The notes beneath the pieces were generated by a model. It was not told where the DNA came from. It worked only from the letters and a program-made list of their open reading frames with translations, and made no database searches. Shown piece by piece: positions 7,744 to 16,737 of a stretch of 28,779 bases of DNA. Within the stretch, counting starts at the first letter, position 1. Each line of letters begins with the position of its first letter. The translations under genes were made by a program, and so were the position numbers. The stretch is from an uncultured Elusimicrobium sp. Lineage in GTDB: Bacteria; Elusimicrobiota; Elusimicrobia; Elusimicrobiales; Elusimicrobiaceae. The stretch lies in assembly GCA_946061795.1 (NCBI GenBank), contig CAMGSK010000002.1, forward strand, positions 1 to 28,779, read 5' to 3'.

Positions 7744-10461
7744 TTACGCCAGATCCGCCAAAGCGGCGCGCGCTTGCTCGTATTGGGTTTGCGCGGCGGC
7801 CAGCTCGGCCTTGGTTTTCTCTATCTGTTCCTGCGGAGCGTTTTTGATAAAGTTCTCCTGGGACAAACGCGCCTGGCGCGAGGCGATGTTGGCCTGCGCG
7901 GCGGCCATGTCTTTTTCCAGGCGTTTTTTCTCTTTATCAAAGTCAATAAGCCCGGTCAGCGGCACATAGACGGCAATGTTGCCGTACGTGGCGGTGGCGG
8001 TTTGTTTGGGTTTGGCTTCGTTGACGCCGATTTGCAGGTTTTCCACTTTGGCCATCAGGCGGATATAATCGGCGTACTCCTGGGCGACGGCCAAATCCGC
8101 TTCGTCCGCGGCGGACAGCACGGCGTTGATTTTGAGCCCCGGCGGCACGTTAAACTGGGCGCGGATGGTGCGGATTTCTTTGGTCACGCCCTGGATGATT
8201 TCCATTTTTTTAACGGCCTGCGCGTTAAGCAGAGAAGCGTCAAACTCCGGGTACAACTGCCGGAGCAGGAACTCTTCTTTTTCTCCTACGAACGGACGCA
8301 GACTGGCCGCAATTTCTTCCGTGATGAACGGAATAAGCGGGTGCAAGGCTTTGAGCGTGCCGTAAAGAATATTGACGCATAACGCCATGACATATTCTTT
8401 TTCTTGCGTTTGGAAGCGTTGTTTGGCCAGTTCAATATACCAGTCGCAGAAATCGCCCCACAAGAAATGATAGAGGGTATTGGCCGTCAGCGCGAGATTA
8501 TATTTTTCAATGCCTTCGCGTGCGGTTTTTACGGCGTTTTCGTAGCGGTCCAAAATCCATTGGTCGGCCAGTTCTTTGGCTTCTGTGGGCATGGCCAGCG
8601 GGCCCTGGATTCCTTCCATATTCATCAGAATGAAACGGGAAGCGTTGTAAATTTTATTGCAGAAATTGCGCGCGCCCGTGATACTTTCTTCGGCGTACGG
8701 AATATCTTTGCCCGGAACGGCCTGCATCAACAGCGAAAAGCGCACCGCGTCCGTGCCGTATTTGGCCGTCATGTCCAACGGATCAATGACGTTGCCCAAG
8801 GATTTGGACATTTTCTTGCCGCGTTTATCGCGCACGATGCCGTTTAAGAATACGTCTTTAAAGGGAAGTTTTCCTTTAAATTCCAGTCCCATCATCACCA
8901 TGCGGGCTACCCACAGGTACAGAATTTCATAGCCCGTCACCATAGAGGTGGTGGGGTAAAAATAGTTCAGTTCTTCGGTTTCGTCCGGCCAGCCGAAAAC
9001 GGACATCGGCCACAGCGCCGAAGAAAACCACGTATCCAGCACGTCGGGATCCTGGACGAAGTCATGTCCGCCGCAGTGGGGGCATTTTTCGGGCTGGCCG
9101 TAAGAGACGATCGGTTCCGCTCCGTCTTCAAAGGAAACCTTGGTCAGCTGCAGGTGGCCCTGTTTGTCCGTGGCAAAAGTGAGGCCCTTTTCACTGCAAT
9201 GGCGGCAATACCACACGGGAATGCGGTGCCCCCACCAAATCTGGCGGGAAATGCACCAATCTTGAATGTTTTTGAGCCAATTGACAAACGGCGCTTTCCA
9301 GCTGGCGGGGTGGAACTGGAGTTCCCCCGATTCCGCGGCCGCAATGGCCGGCGCGGCCAGTTTGTCCATTTTCACGAACCATTGTTCGCTCAGATACGGT
9401 TCAATGGCGTTGTGGCAGCGGTAGCAGGCGGAAACGGCGTTGTTGTATTTTTCTTCTTTGACGAGCAAACCGGCCGCGTCCAAGTCCGCCACGGTTTCTT
9501 TGCGGCAGAGGTCGCGGTCCATGCCCAGGTACTTTTCGGGACAGTTGATCATTTTGCCTTTGTCGCTGATAACCGTCATCATTTCTAAATTATGCCGTTT
9601 GCCCACTTCGTAGTCCGTCGCGTCGTGCGCCGGAGTGATCTTCAGCGCGCCGGTGCCGAATTCCATTTCCACCGCTTCGTCGGCGATGACGGGAATGGCG
9701 CGGTTTGCCAGCGGGATGATGACTTTTTTGCCCACCAAATTTTTATAGCGTTCGTCTTTGGGGTTGACGGCGATAGCGGCGTCGGCGTAAATGGTTTCGG
9801 GGCGGGTGGTGGCGATGACTACGCCTTCGCTTCCGTCCTCGCCTTTGTAGCGCAGGTGCCAGAGTTTTCCGGCGTGCTGTTCGTGTTCCACTTCAATGTC
9901 CGACAGCGCGGTGGAGCAGCGTACGCACCAATTAATCAGGCGTTTGCCGCGGTAGATGTAGCCTTTTTCCCACAGGCGTTTGAAGCATTCATAAACGGAT
10001 TTGGCGCGCGCTTCGTCCATCGTAAAACGGATGTTGTCTTTGGACAGGTCCAAGCTCCAGCCCATTTTTTTGAATTGGTTAAAAATGGCGTTTCCGCATT
10101 CGTTGTACCAATCCCAAACGGTTTCAACGAATTTTTCGCGGCCTAAATCGTGGCGGGATTTGTGTTCTTCTTTGGCCAGTTTTTTTTCAATGACGTTTTG
10201 GGTGGCGATGCCGCCGTGATCCGTGCCCGGCACCCAGTATGCTTCCTGGCCGAACATGCGGTGCGCGCGGATTAAGCTGTCCTGCAGCGTATCATTCAGG
10301 GCGTGTCCCATATGCAAAGCGCCCGTGATGTTGGGCGGCGGGATGACGATGACAAAAGGTTTTTTGTTTTTATCGACTTTGGCGGTAAAGAGTTTGGCGT
10401 TTTGCCATTTTTCAATCAGCTTGTTTTCCACTTCCTGCGGTTCATACGCTTTGGGCAACAT
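7744..10461 (-). CDS. valS: Valyl-tRNA synthetase
   Basis: This 905-residue class Ia aminoacyl-tRNA synthetase charges tRNA-Val. The class I HIGH motif appears as HMGH (50-53) in PPPNITGALHMGHALNDT and the KMSKS motif as GKKMSKSLGN. Between them are the CP1 editing domain, with TTRPETIYADAAIAVNP and a GTGALKITPAHDATDYEVG block, and cysteine pairs typical of ValS. The anticodon-binding domain follows, and the C-terminal 70 residues (LIDFDKEKKRLEKDM onward) form the usual coiled-coil arm. I chose the ATG at 10459-10461, with GAGGAA 6 nt upstream; a GTG 42 nt further upstream would add residues not found in the family. An extended -10 promoter at 10519-10528 gives a leader of about 50 nt, too short for a T-box. 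Confidence 0.97.
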   Translation of the reverse strand: MLPKAYEPQEVENKLIEKWQNAKLFTAKVDKNKKPFVIVIPPPNITGALHMGHALNDTLQDSLIRAHRMFGQEAYWVPGTDHGGIATQNVIEKKLAKEEHKSRHDLGREKFVETVWDWYNECGNAIFNQFKKMGWSLDLSKDNIRFTMDEARAKSVYECFKRLWEKGYIYRGKRLINWCVRCSTALSDIEVEHEQHAGKLWHLRYKGEDGSEGVVIATTRPETIYADAAIAVNPKDERYKNLVGKKVIIPLANRAIPVIADEAVEMEFGTGALKITPAHDATDYEVGKRHNLEMMTVISDKGKMINCPEKYLGMDRDLCRKETVADLDAAGLLVKEEKYNNAVSACYRCHNAIEPYLSEQWFVKMDKLAAPAIAAAESGELQFHPASWKAPFVNWLKNIQDWCISRQIWWGHRIPVWYCRHCSEKGLTFATDKQGHLQLTKVSFEDGAEPIVSYGQPEKCPHCGGHDFVQDPDVLDTWFSSALWPMSVFGWPDETEELNYFYPTTSMVTGYEILYLWVARMVMMGLEFKGKLPFKDVFLNGIVRDKRGKKMSKSLGNVIDPLDMTAKYGTDAVRFSLLMQAVPGKDIPYAEESITGARNFCNKIYNASRFILMNMEGIQGPLAMPTEAKELADQWILDRYENAVKTAREGIEKYNLALTANTLYHFLWGDFCDWYIELAKQRFQTQEKEYVMALCVNILYGTLKALHPLIPFITEEIAASLRPFVGEKEEFLLRQLYPEFDASLLNAQAVKKMEIIQGVTKEIRTIRAQFNVPPGLKINAVLSAADEADLAVAQEYADYIRLMAKVENLQIGVNEAKPKQTATATYGNIAVYVPLTGLIDFDKEKKRLEKDMAAAQANIASRQARLSQENFIKNAPQEQIEKTKAELAAAQTQYEQARAALADLA

Positions 10462-10518
10462 AAGTTCTTCCTCGGTTGTTAAATTTGCGTGGTGTGACTT
10501 CACGCGTGACCTGTATAT

Positions 10519-10528
10519 ATTTTATCAA
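10519..10528 (-). promoter_or_regulatory. Extended -10 promoter of valS
   Basis: The minus strand reads TTGATAAAAT (TGn extension plus TAAAAT). The expected -35 zone falls on the T-run of the upstream eptA terminator and shows no consensus, so the extended -10 probably does the work. The predicted start is near 10512. Confidence 0.5.
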
Positions 10529-10540
10529 TTTATGACGGGT

Positions 10541-10572
10541 AAAAAACGCCCCGGCTTTTGGGCGCCGGGGCG
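10541..10572 (-). terminator. Terminator after eptA
   Basis: CGCCCCGGC (10547-10555) pairs perfectly with GCCGGGGCG (10564-10572) around an 8-nt loop. On the minus strand it is followed by TTTTTT. It begins 6 nt after the eptA stop. Confidence 0.85.
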
Positions 10573-10578
10573 TGAAGT

Positions 10579-12228
10579 TTAATTTTTGCGGGGGAGCGGA
10601 GTCTTACGGCAAGATTCAAAAAAGTCCAGATTTTTGTCATACGCTGTACTGTCCACCTCCATCAGCGAAAGCAGCGAATGGGAGATGTTGTCGTGGGAGA
10701 AAGACCCTTCCGCCGCTTTTTTCTTCAGGCATTCATAATCTATGTGGTCCGCCTTTTTCATGACGTCGCTCATCCAAATTACCATAGGAACGGAGGTTTG
10801 CTCCTTTGGAGCGATGGAATAGGGCAGCCCGTGCAGATATACGCCGTTTTCCCCCAGGGATTCCCCGTGGTCGGACACGTACATCATGCCGCTTTCATAT
10901 TCCGGGAATTTTTTGAGGACGTTTATCACGCTTGCGGCGATGTGGTCCGCATACAGAATGGTGTTGTCGTATGTATTGCGGATTTGCTCTTGCGTGCAGG
11001 TTTGTATTTCTTCCGTATCGCAGGTGGGGGTAAATTTTTTAAATTCCGGCGGATAGCGGAGGTAGTATGTGGGGCCGTGACTGCCGATGGTGTGCAGCAC
11101 GATGAAGGCGTGCCCCCGGAGGTTTTTAAGATATTCCTCCAGTCCTTCCAGCAGGATTTCGTCTTTGCAGTAGGTGCCGTCACAAAAACGTTTGTCTTTT
11201 AAATCCATTTCCACGTTGGGGACGCGCTGGCAGACCCCTTTGCAGCCGTTGTCGTTTTCTTTCCAGAGAATTTCATAGCCCGTCTGCTGCAAAAGGTCCA
11301 GCAGGTTTTCTGTGTATTTGGCGTCGGTGGGGCTGAAATCTTTGCGGGAAGTGAATGAGAAAATGGCCGGGACGGAAACCGCCGTCGCCGTGCCGGCGGA
11401 TTGCACGCGTTGAAAGTTGACGATATCGTGCTTTTTTAATTCCGGATTGGTTTCGCGTTCATATCCGTTCAGCGAGAAATTCATCGCACGGGACGTTTCG
11501 CCCAACACCAGCACGAACACCGTTTTCTCTTCGTCCGGATACGGCACGTGAGCGGCCGTTTCGTCCAGCTTGGTAAACGGACGTTTCTTTTGGTGTTCAA
11601 TTTGGAAATAGCGGAATGTGGCGTAGAGGTAATTGTGCGGATTGACCAGACGGCGCACCTGATTGTTGTTGCGGCCGAAAGAAGCATATTCCTTATAGAC
11701 GAACGGAGTGAAGAGCAGCAGGCACAGCAACAAAGCGCCGCACCGCGCAAGACGCGCCGAAAGTTCCTTCCAGAAAGGTTTGAAAACGATTTTAACGCGC
11801 GCTAGCCATACGGCAGGCAGGAGTCCGCCCAGCGTCAGCCACAAGACGGAAAGAGGAGTGATTAAATCTTTTACTTCTCCCGGGTGGGTTTCAAACGTGT
11901 TGCGAATCATGTCCGCGTCAATAAATGTGCCGAATTGGAACATCAGATAATTGGTTGCGGCGGAGATGACGAGCAACAGGATGACCAGCGGTTTTCCTGC
12001 GTACGGGAGCAGCAGTAAGCTGAACGCGAGATACAACAGCGTAAACAACACCAGCGGTACGGAAAGAAGGAACAGAACGTCCGTAAACCCGGAAACTTCG
12101 GTATGAGTCCATACGAAACGCCAGAAGCTGCAGTTTAAAAACAACAAAAACCAGGCGCTGAGCAAAGCCGTCAGTCTGACGGCGGAAATTTGGGGTTTTT
12201 CTGTGAACAGGGAAATTAATTTTCTCAT
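10579..12228 (-). CDS. eptA: Lipid A-type phosphoethanolamine transferase (EptA/MCR family)
   Basis: This 549-residue inner-membrane enzyme has five N-terminal membrane segments (about residues 17-180) and a periplasmic sulfatase-fold domain (about 230-549). It should move phosphoethanolamine from phosphatidylethanolamine to lipid A or another surface glycan, which lowers negative charge and polymyxin binding. Metal and catalytic positions match EptA/MCR-1: E244 (LGETSRAMNFSLNGY), nucleophile T282 (AGTATAVSVP), H384 (SHGPTYY), D453-H454 (SDHGESLGENG) and H466. Cysteines in DNGCKGVC and FTPTC...QTCT match two disulfides of the family. The disulfide that brackets the nucleophile in MCR-1 is missing, since both Cys are Ala here. 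The true acceptor is not decided by sequence. The gene has its own terminator. No Shine-Dalgarno precedes the ATG, but TAAAAT lies exactly 6 nt upstream. Confidence 0.92.
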   Translation of the reverse strand: MRKLISLFTEKPQISAVRLTALLSAWFLLFLNCSFWRFVWTHTEVSGFTDVLFLLSVPLVLFTLLYLAFSLLLLPYAGKPLVILLLVISAATNYLMFQFGTFIDADMIRNTFETHPGEVKDLITPLSVLWLTLGGLLPAVWLARVKIVFKPFWKELSARLARCGALLLCLLLFTPFVYKEYASFGRNNNQVRRLVNPHNYLYATFRYFQIEHQKKRPFTKLDETAAHVPYPDEEKTVFVLVLGETSRAMNFSLNGYERETNPELKKHDIVNFQRVQSAGTATAVSVPAIFSFTSRKDFSPTDAKYTENLLDLLQQTGYEILWKENDNGCKGVCQRVPNVEMDLKDKRFCDGTYCKDEILLEGLEEYLKNLRGHAFIVLHTIGSHGPTYYLRYPPEFKKFTPTCDTEEIQTCTQEQIRNTYDNTILYADHIAASVINVLKKFPEYESGMMYVSDHGESLGENGVYLHGLPYSIAPKEQTSVPMVIWMSDVMKKADHIDYECLKKKAAEGSFSHDNISHSLLSLMEVDSTAYDKNLDFFESCRKTPLPRKN

Positions 12229-12234
12229 ATATAA

Positions 12235-12240
12235 ATTTTA
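12235..12240 (-). promoter_or_regulatory. Candidate -10 element of eptA (leaderless position)
   Basis: The minus strand reads TAAAAT, then TTATAT, then the ATG. With normal -10 geometry the first transcribed base would be the A of the start codon. No good -35 is visible 16-18 nt upstream, so support is moderate. The rest of the gap to 12422 holds no other gene; it contains short direct repeats (CAGGC, minus strand, about 12253-12269) of unknown meaning. Confidence 0.4.
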
Positions 12241-12416
12241 TGTTTTTTGGCATAGGCCTGTATAGCCTGAAGCGGACTCTAGGCAAAATACGTCAAATTA
12301 TGCGAAAATATATAAACAAGCCGTTTCGTTTTGATTCGGTTTTGGCGTTTTTCGGCGGGAATGCCGGAAGAATTTTCTAATCTGTTTTTTGGCGGACGTT
12401 TGGGCGGATTTTAAGC

Positions 12417-12422
12417 GATAAT
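12417..12422 (+). promoter_or_regulatory. Candidate -10 element of the small membrane protein gene
   Basis: GATAAT ends exactly 6 nt before the ATG at 12429-12431, which is the geometry for a leaderless mRNA. No clear -35 is visible. Confidence 0.35.
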
Positions 12423-12428
12423 ATGAAT

Positions 12429-12680
12429 ATGAAAGCAAAAACAACGGAAATTATTGAAGCGGAAGTGCTGGACGAAAACGGCCGCCCCGTGGAGACGGAC
12501 GTGCAAACAGAACCTCTGGAAAAGGATTCGGCGCGCGCGGGGGTATTTGCGGGTTTTGGCGCTTTGGCTTTCAGTTTTATCATGATTCTGCTGATGGCGG
12601 TCGTCACGGTATTTATCGTTTTTCCTTTTATGCTTTTGGGCCGTTTGCTGGGAATGCAGGTGAAAAATCTGCGCCGTTGA
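12429..12680 (+). CDS. Small membrane protein of unknown function
   Basis: This 83-residue protein has a charged, acidic N-terminal third (MKAKTTEIIEAEVLDENG onward), then a hydrophobic stretch of about 38 residues (AGVFAGFGALAFSFIMILLM onward) that could form one long or two closely packed membrane helices, and a basic tail (VKNLRR). I do not recognise a family. Two in-frame ATGs exist, at 12423 and 12429. The second is preferred because GATAAT lies 6 nt before it; neither has a Shine-Dalgarno. The codon use matches its neighbours and the frame avoids stops through the hydrophobic part, which supports a real gene. It lies 71 nt before tRNA-Ser and is divergent from eptA. Function cannot be inferred from sequence or context. 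Confidence 0.65.
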   Translation: MKAKTTEIIEAEVLDENGRPVETDVQTEPLEKDSARAGVFAGFGALAFSFIMILLMAVVTVFIVFPFMLLGRLLGMQVKNLRR

Positions 12681-12692
12681 GCGTCCCGGCTG

Positions 12693-12721
12693 TTTTCAAA
12701 GCATTTTTAATTTGATATAAT
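12693..12721 (+). promoter_or_regulatory. Promoter of tRNA-Ser
   Basis: TTTTCA (12693-12698) and TATAAT (12716-12721) are separated by 17 nt. The -10 carries the TGn extension (TTTGATATAAT). The predicted start is about 24 nt before the mature tRNA. Confidence 0.6.
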
Positions 12722-12751
12722 TTTTGCATAGCTTTCCGCTCAACCCTTTTT

Positions 12752-12841
12752 GGAGAGGTGGCCGAGCGGTTTAAGGCACAGTCCTGGAAAGACTGCATAC
12801 GGGAAACCGTATCGAGAGTTCGAATCTCTCCCTCTCCGCCA
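12752..12841 (+). tRNA. tRNA-Ser (anticodon GGA)
   Basis: A full class II tRNA of 90 nt with encoded CCA. The acceptor stem GGAGAGG (12752-12758) pairs with CCTCTCC (12831-12837); the discriminator is G and CCA is at 12839-12841. The anticodon stem CAGTC/GACTG encloses the loop CTGGAAA with anticodon GGA at 12786-12788, reading UCC and UCU. A long variable arm (ATACGG-GAAA-CCGTAT) and a TTCGAAT T-loop confirm a serine tRNA. Confidence 0.97.
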
Positions 12842-12850
12842 TTTACAGCA

Positions 12851-12875
12851 AGCTCCCGGAAACGGGGGCTTTTTT
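12851..12875 (+). terminator. Terminator after tRNA-Ser
   Basis: AGCTCCCG (12851-12858) pairs with CGGGGGCT (12863-12870) with one G-T wobble around a GAAA loop, followed by a run of T. Confidence 0.8.
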
Positions 12876-12901
12876 GTTATTATATCCGGAAGGAGTGACA
12901 G

Positions 12902-13549
12902 ATGAAAACACCGAAACTTCCCGATCCCAATACCGTATTTCCCATTCCCGGCTGCCGTACGGTCACGTACGTTAAACCGACCATTACCAATCCCCATATC
13001 CAAGTGGGCGATTTTACGTATTTCGGCGACAGCGATTTTGAGCAACACGTCACGCATCATTATGACTTTTGCGGGGATAAATTGATTATCGGCAAATTTT
13101 GCCAAATTGCGGCCGGGGTGGAATTTGTCATGAACGGAGCCAATCATCAAATGAACGCCGTTTCCACTTTCCCTTTTTACATATTTGAAGGTTGGAACCA
13201 AAAGGCTCCTCCTGCGCAAAACATGCCGTACAAAGGGGACACTATTGTCGGCAACGACGTATGGATAGGGCAGAATGCAACGATTTTACCTGGGGTCAAA
13301 ATAGGAGACGGGGCCATTATTGGCGCCGGCAGCGTGGTGGGAAAAGACATCCCTCCTTATTGCGTAGCGGTAGGAAATCCGGTGCGAGTCATCAAAAAAC
13401 GTTTTGACGAAGAAATGACTGGACTGTTGCTGCGTTTAAAATGGTGGGACCGCAGTGCGGAAGAAATCCAGGCTCTCATCCCTTTGCTGACGTGCGGCGA
13501 TTTGGAAAGAGTAAAAAAAGAGCTGTCCCGTTTTTTGGAAAAGCATTGA
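12902..13549 (+). CDS. Vat/CatB-type xenobiotic O-acetyltransferase (left-handed beta-helix)
   Basis: This 215-residue hexapeptide-repeat acetyltransferase belongs to the xenobiotic acetyltransferase (XAT) group, which includes Vat streptogramin A and CatB chloramphenicol acetyltransferases. These use acetyl-CoA to acetylate a hydroxyl of the drug. Visible signatures are [27 protein letters not shown], with the catalytic His at residue 82 as in Vat(D), the extended loop [23 protein letters not shown], and the hexapeptide coils [19 protein letters not shown]. The tail ending in [11 protein letters not shown] is also typical. It resembles Vat(D) closely in arrangement, but the substrate cannot be read from sequence and many chromosomal relatives have no known drug activity. 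AAGGAG lies 7 nt before the ATG. No clear promoter is seen, so read-through past the tRNA terminator is possible. Confidence 0.85.
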   Translation: MKTPKLPDPNTVFPIPGCRTVTYVKPTITNPHIQVGDFTYFGDSDFEQHVTHHYDFCGDKLIIGKFCQIAAGVEFVMNGANHQMNAVSTFPFYIFEGWNQKAPPAQNMPYKGDTIVGNDVWIGQNATILPGVKIGDGAIIGAGSVVGKDIPPYCVAVGNPVRVIKKRFDEEMTGLLLRLKWWDRSAEEIQALIPLLTCGDLERVKKELSRFLEKH

Positions 13550-13564
13550 ATCTGTTGAAAACAA

Positions 13565-13596
13565 AAAACTCCCCGGCCAAACGGCCGGGGAGTTTT
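13565..13596. terminator. Bidirectional terminator between the acetyltransferase gene and acrB
   Basis: AAAACTCCCCGGCC (13565-13578) pairs perfectly with GGCCGGGGAGTTTT (13583-13596), with T-runs on either strand. It lies 15 nt after the acetyltransferase stop and 6 nt after the acrB stop on the other strand. Confidence 0.9.
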
Positions 13597-13602
13597 GAAT
13601 TG

Positions 13603-16600
13603 TCAGGCTTGGGTGGAGCGGGGGTCTTTGCCTCTGCGTTTCATCCAGGCTTCCACTGCGTTTTGTACCAGTATGTAGAACAGCGGAATAAGGAACAAAC
13701 CGACCATGGTGCCTATCAGCATGCCGTAAAATACGGGCACGCCCAGCGCGCGGCGGCTGGCCGCTCCGGCTCCGGTGGCCACCACCATGGGCAGCATACC
13801 TAAAATAAACGTAAACGCCGTCATGAGTACCGGGCGGAAACGCTGCGTCAAGCCGTCCAGTGCGGCTTGCTGCGCGTCGGCTCCGCGGGCGTATTCGTCT
13901 TTGGAAAATTCCACAATCAAAATGGCGTTTTTGGCGGCCAAACCCACCAGCAACACCAAACCGAGCTGGGCATAAATGCTCATGGGCAAGTCCGTAATCC
14001 ACAAGCCGAACAAGCCGCCTCCCACCGCCGCCACCACGGACATCAGCACCGGCATGGGGATGCTCCAGCTTTCGTATTGCGCCACCAAGAATAAATAGGC
14101 AAACAAGACGGCCAATAAAATCAGCGTATTGATTTGCCCTTGGTTTTGCTTTTCCTGATAACTCATGCCGCTCCATTCATAGGCATAGTCGGCCGGGAGC
14201 GATTTTAAAATCTCTTCCGTGGCGTTCATGGCCTGCCCCGTGCTGGAATTGACGGAAGGCTGGGCGCTCATGTTGGCGGAAGGATATTGGTTGTAGCGGG
14301 TGATCTGCCTCGGAGAGAGCACATAGCGCAGATTGACCAGTGCGCGCAGCGGCACCAAATCTCCTTTGGCGCTGGTCACGTACATGCGGTTGATGTCTTC
14401 CGGCGTTAAGCGGTATTTCCAATCTGACTGCAGGATGACTTTGTTGACCTGCGTTCCGAAGTTGACGTCTCCTACGTACGAGGACCCCAGATAATTTTCC
14501 AAGACGGAAAAGATGCTGGAAACAGGCACACCCATCGCTTCGGCTTTGGTGCGGTCCACATCCAAATAGATGTTGGGCGTGTCGGCTTTGAACGTGGAAT
14601 AGGCCAGCTGCATGGACGGATCCGTCATCATTTTGTATGCCGTTCCGTCTGCGGTGGAAGCCAATTTTTGGTAGTCAAAGTCGTTTAACGCCTGCAATCT
14701 TAAATCCAAGCCCCCGCTGGTGCCCAGTCCCGGAATGGACGGCATTTCAAACACGCGGATGGTGGCTTGGGGAATGGCGGAAAGCTTGGCGGTTAATTGG
14801 CGCACGATGCTGCTTTGGTGCAGAGCCGCTCCTTTGCGCTGGTCCCAAGGCTGCAGACCGATAAATCCCATAGCCACGTTTTCACCGCTTCCGGCCATCA
14901 TACTGTTGCCCACTACGGCGGTTAAATGTTTAACGCCGGGCATTTGGCGGATAAGCGGCGTAATTTGTCTGAGCACCTCTTCCGTGCGGGAGAAGGAAGC
15001 CCCCTCCGGCAGCTGAATGTCCAGCATGATGACGCCTTGGTCTTCCGTAGGAATAAACGAAGTGCTGGAAAAGTGCAAAAAGGCAAAATCCAAGGCCAGA
15101 AATCCCGCAAACAACAGTGCGATAATTCCCATTTTCCGCGCGATTTTATTTACGGCGGAGCGGTAGCCTTTCGCACCGCGCTGTATGGTGAAGTTGAACC
15201 AGCGCAGCGGGAAGAATTTGGTTTCTTCCAGCGGGCGCAGCATGGTGGCGCATACGGCGGGGGAGAGCGTCAGCGCGTTGAGCGTGGAGAAACAAACGGC
15301 CACGCAAATAGTGACGGCGAACTGTTTGTAAATTTCTCCCGTAATGCCGCCCATGAAACATATCGGCACGAAAATAGCCAGCAGCACCAACGTAGTGGCT
15401 ATCAACGCACCGGACAATTCATCCATGGCTTGGATGGAGGCTTGCACCGGCGACTGGCGCTCGGCGTTCATTAAATAAACGACGCGTTCCACCACGCAAA
15501 TGGCGTCGTCCACCACCAGGCCGATAGCCAAAACCAGCGCAAAGAGGGTAAACAGGTTAATGGAATATCCCAAAGCCATCATCACGGCAAAGGTGCCCAA
15601 CAGAGAGACGGGAATCGTGGCCGAAGGCACCAGCGTGGCGCGCCAGTCCTGCAAGAAAACGTAGCATACCAAAATCACCAGCAAAAACGTAATAATCAGC
15701 GTTTCGGCCACTTCAGCGATGGAGGCGTTGATGAAGTCGGTCGTGTCCACGGAAAATTCATAATCCATGTCTTCCGGGAAAAACTGGGACAGACGTTTGA
15801 GTTCCGCTTTGACTTGCTTCATGGTTTCCACGGCGTTGGCGCCGGAAGCCAGGTTGAGCATCATGGGAATGGAGGACGCCGCGTCAAATTCCGCCGCATA
15901 GCTGAAGGTCTCCTGTCCTTCTTCCACTTTGGCGATTTCTTTCAAACGCACCACTCCGCCCTGTTCGTCCGTGCGGACGATGATATTTTGGAAGTCTTCG
16001 GCGTTGTTTAAGCGGCCGTCGGTTTGCAGTGCATAGACGGTCATGACTTGGCCTTCGTGCGGCCGCGCGCCTATTTTGCCCAGAGACGGCTGGTAGTTTT
16101 GACTGGACACGGCATTTTTCACATCGGCGATGGAGATGTTCAATCCGGCCATTTTATCCGAATCCAGCCAAACGCGCATGCTTTTTTTGGCGCCGAACAC
16201 CATGGCCTCACCTACGCCGTCAATACGGCTGAGGTTTTTTTGGACGTTGTTGTTGAGATAGTCGCTCAGTTCCAAGTCCGAAATGGTTTTCTTGGGAGAG
16301 AAAAAAGAAACAAATCCCAGAATATTAGAGGAACGGCGGAAAATGCTCAGCCCCTGCCGAGTGACGTCTCCCGGCAGTTGGGACGTGGCCTGGGAAACGC
16401 GGTTTTGCACCTTTACCTGCGCCAAATCCGGGTCCGTTCCGGTTTTGAACGTGACGGTCAGCATATACGACCCGTCGGAAGAGGTGGAGCTCATGTAAAG
16501 CATGTCTTCCACGCCGTTGATTTTGTCTTCCAGCGGGATGCCCACCGTTTTGGCGATGACCTCGGCGCTGGCGCCCGGATATACCGCGCGCACCAACACT

Positions 16601-16728
16601 TCCGGCGGCGTAATTTCGGGATACAGCGCAATGGGCAGCGATTTAAGCGCAATTATGCCCGCCAGACATAACACCAAAGAAATGACCAGCGCAAAGCGCG
16701 GACGTTTAATGAAAAATTTTGAAAACAT
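13603..16728 (-). CDS. acrB: RND multidrug efflux transporter, HAE1 family inner-membrane pump
   Basis: This 1041-residue proton-driven pump has the full AcrB plan: an N-terminal membrane helix (FFIKRPRFALVISLVLCLAG), two large periplasmic loops, and two sets of membrane helices. The proton-relay acids are at D407 and D408 (GLVVDDAICVVERV), matching the AcrB numbers, and the conserved Lys is in LAAKNAILIVEF. PxxxPxVxVxxxYPGASxExV-type N-terminal residues mark it as a drug-type (HAE1) pump and not a heavy-metal pump. The C-terminus (FYILVQNAVEAWMKRRGKD) is normal. It starts 9 nt after acrA, with AAGAG close to the ATG, and is the last gene of tetR-tolC-acrA-acrB. The substrate range is unknown. 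Confidence 0.95.
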   Translation of the reverse strand: MFSKFFIKRPRFALVISLVLCLAGIIALKSLPIALYPEITPPEVLVRAVYPGASAEVIAKTVGIPLEDKINGVEDMLYMSSTSSDGSYMLTVTFKTGTDPDLAQVKVQNRVSQATSQLPGDVTRQGLSIFRRSSNILGFVSFFSPKKTISDLELSDYLNNNVQKNLSRIDGVGEAMVFGAKKSMRVWLDSDKMAGLNISIADVKNAVSSQNYQPSLGKIGARPHEGQVMTVYALQTDGRLNNAEDFQNIIVRTDEQGGVVRLKEIAKVEEGQETFSYAAEFDAASSIPMMLNLASGANAVETMKQVKAELKRLSQFFPEDMDYEFSVDTTDFINASIAEVAETLIITFLLVILVCYVFLQDWRATLVPSATIPVSLLGTFAVMMALGYSINLFTLFALVLAIGLVVDDAICVVERVVYLMNAERQSPVQASIQAMDELSGALIATTLVLLAIFVPICFMGGITGEIYKQFAVTICVAVCFSTLNALTLSPAVCATMLRPLEETKFFPLRWFNFTIQRGAKGYRSAVNKIARKMGIIALLFAGFLALDFAFLHFSSTSFIPTEDQGVIMLDIQLPEGASFSRTEEVLRQITPLIRQMPGVKHLTAVVGNSMMAGSGENVAMGFIGLQPWDQRKGAALHQSSIVRQLTAKLSAIPQATIRVFEMPSIPGLGTSGGLDLRLQALNDFDYQKLASTADGTAYKMMTDPSMQLAYSTFKADTPNIYLDVDRTKAEAMGVPVSSIFSVLENYLGSSYVGDVNFGTQVNKVILQSDWKYRLTPEDINRMYVTSAKGDLVPLRALVNLRYVLSPRQITRYNQYPSANMSAQPSVNSSTGQAMNATEEILKSLPADYAYEWSGMSYQEKQNQGQINTLILLAVLFAYLFLVAQYESWSIPMPVLMSVVAAVGGGLFGLWITDLPMSIYAQLGLVLLVGLAAKNAILIVEFSKDEYARGADAQQAALDGLTQRFRPVLMTAFTFILGMLPMVVATGAGAASRRALGVPVFYGMLIGTMVGLFLIPLFYILVQNAVEAWMKRRGKDPRSTQA

Positions 16729-16737
16729 AACTCTTGC

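Noticed and set aside
10462..10578. T-box riboswitch before valS
   Set aside because: The leader is only about 50 nt and holds no T-box sequence or specifier stem; the hairpin present belongs to the end of eptA.
12752..12841. Integrated element at tRNA-Ser
   Set aside because: No integrase, no repeated tRNA 3' end and no mobile genes are visible in the window.
16024..16671. + strand frame of 215 codons
   Set aside because: Antisense shadow of acrB; low-complexity composition.
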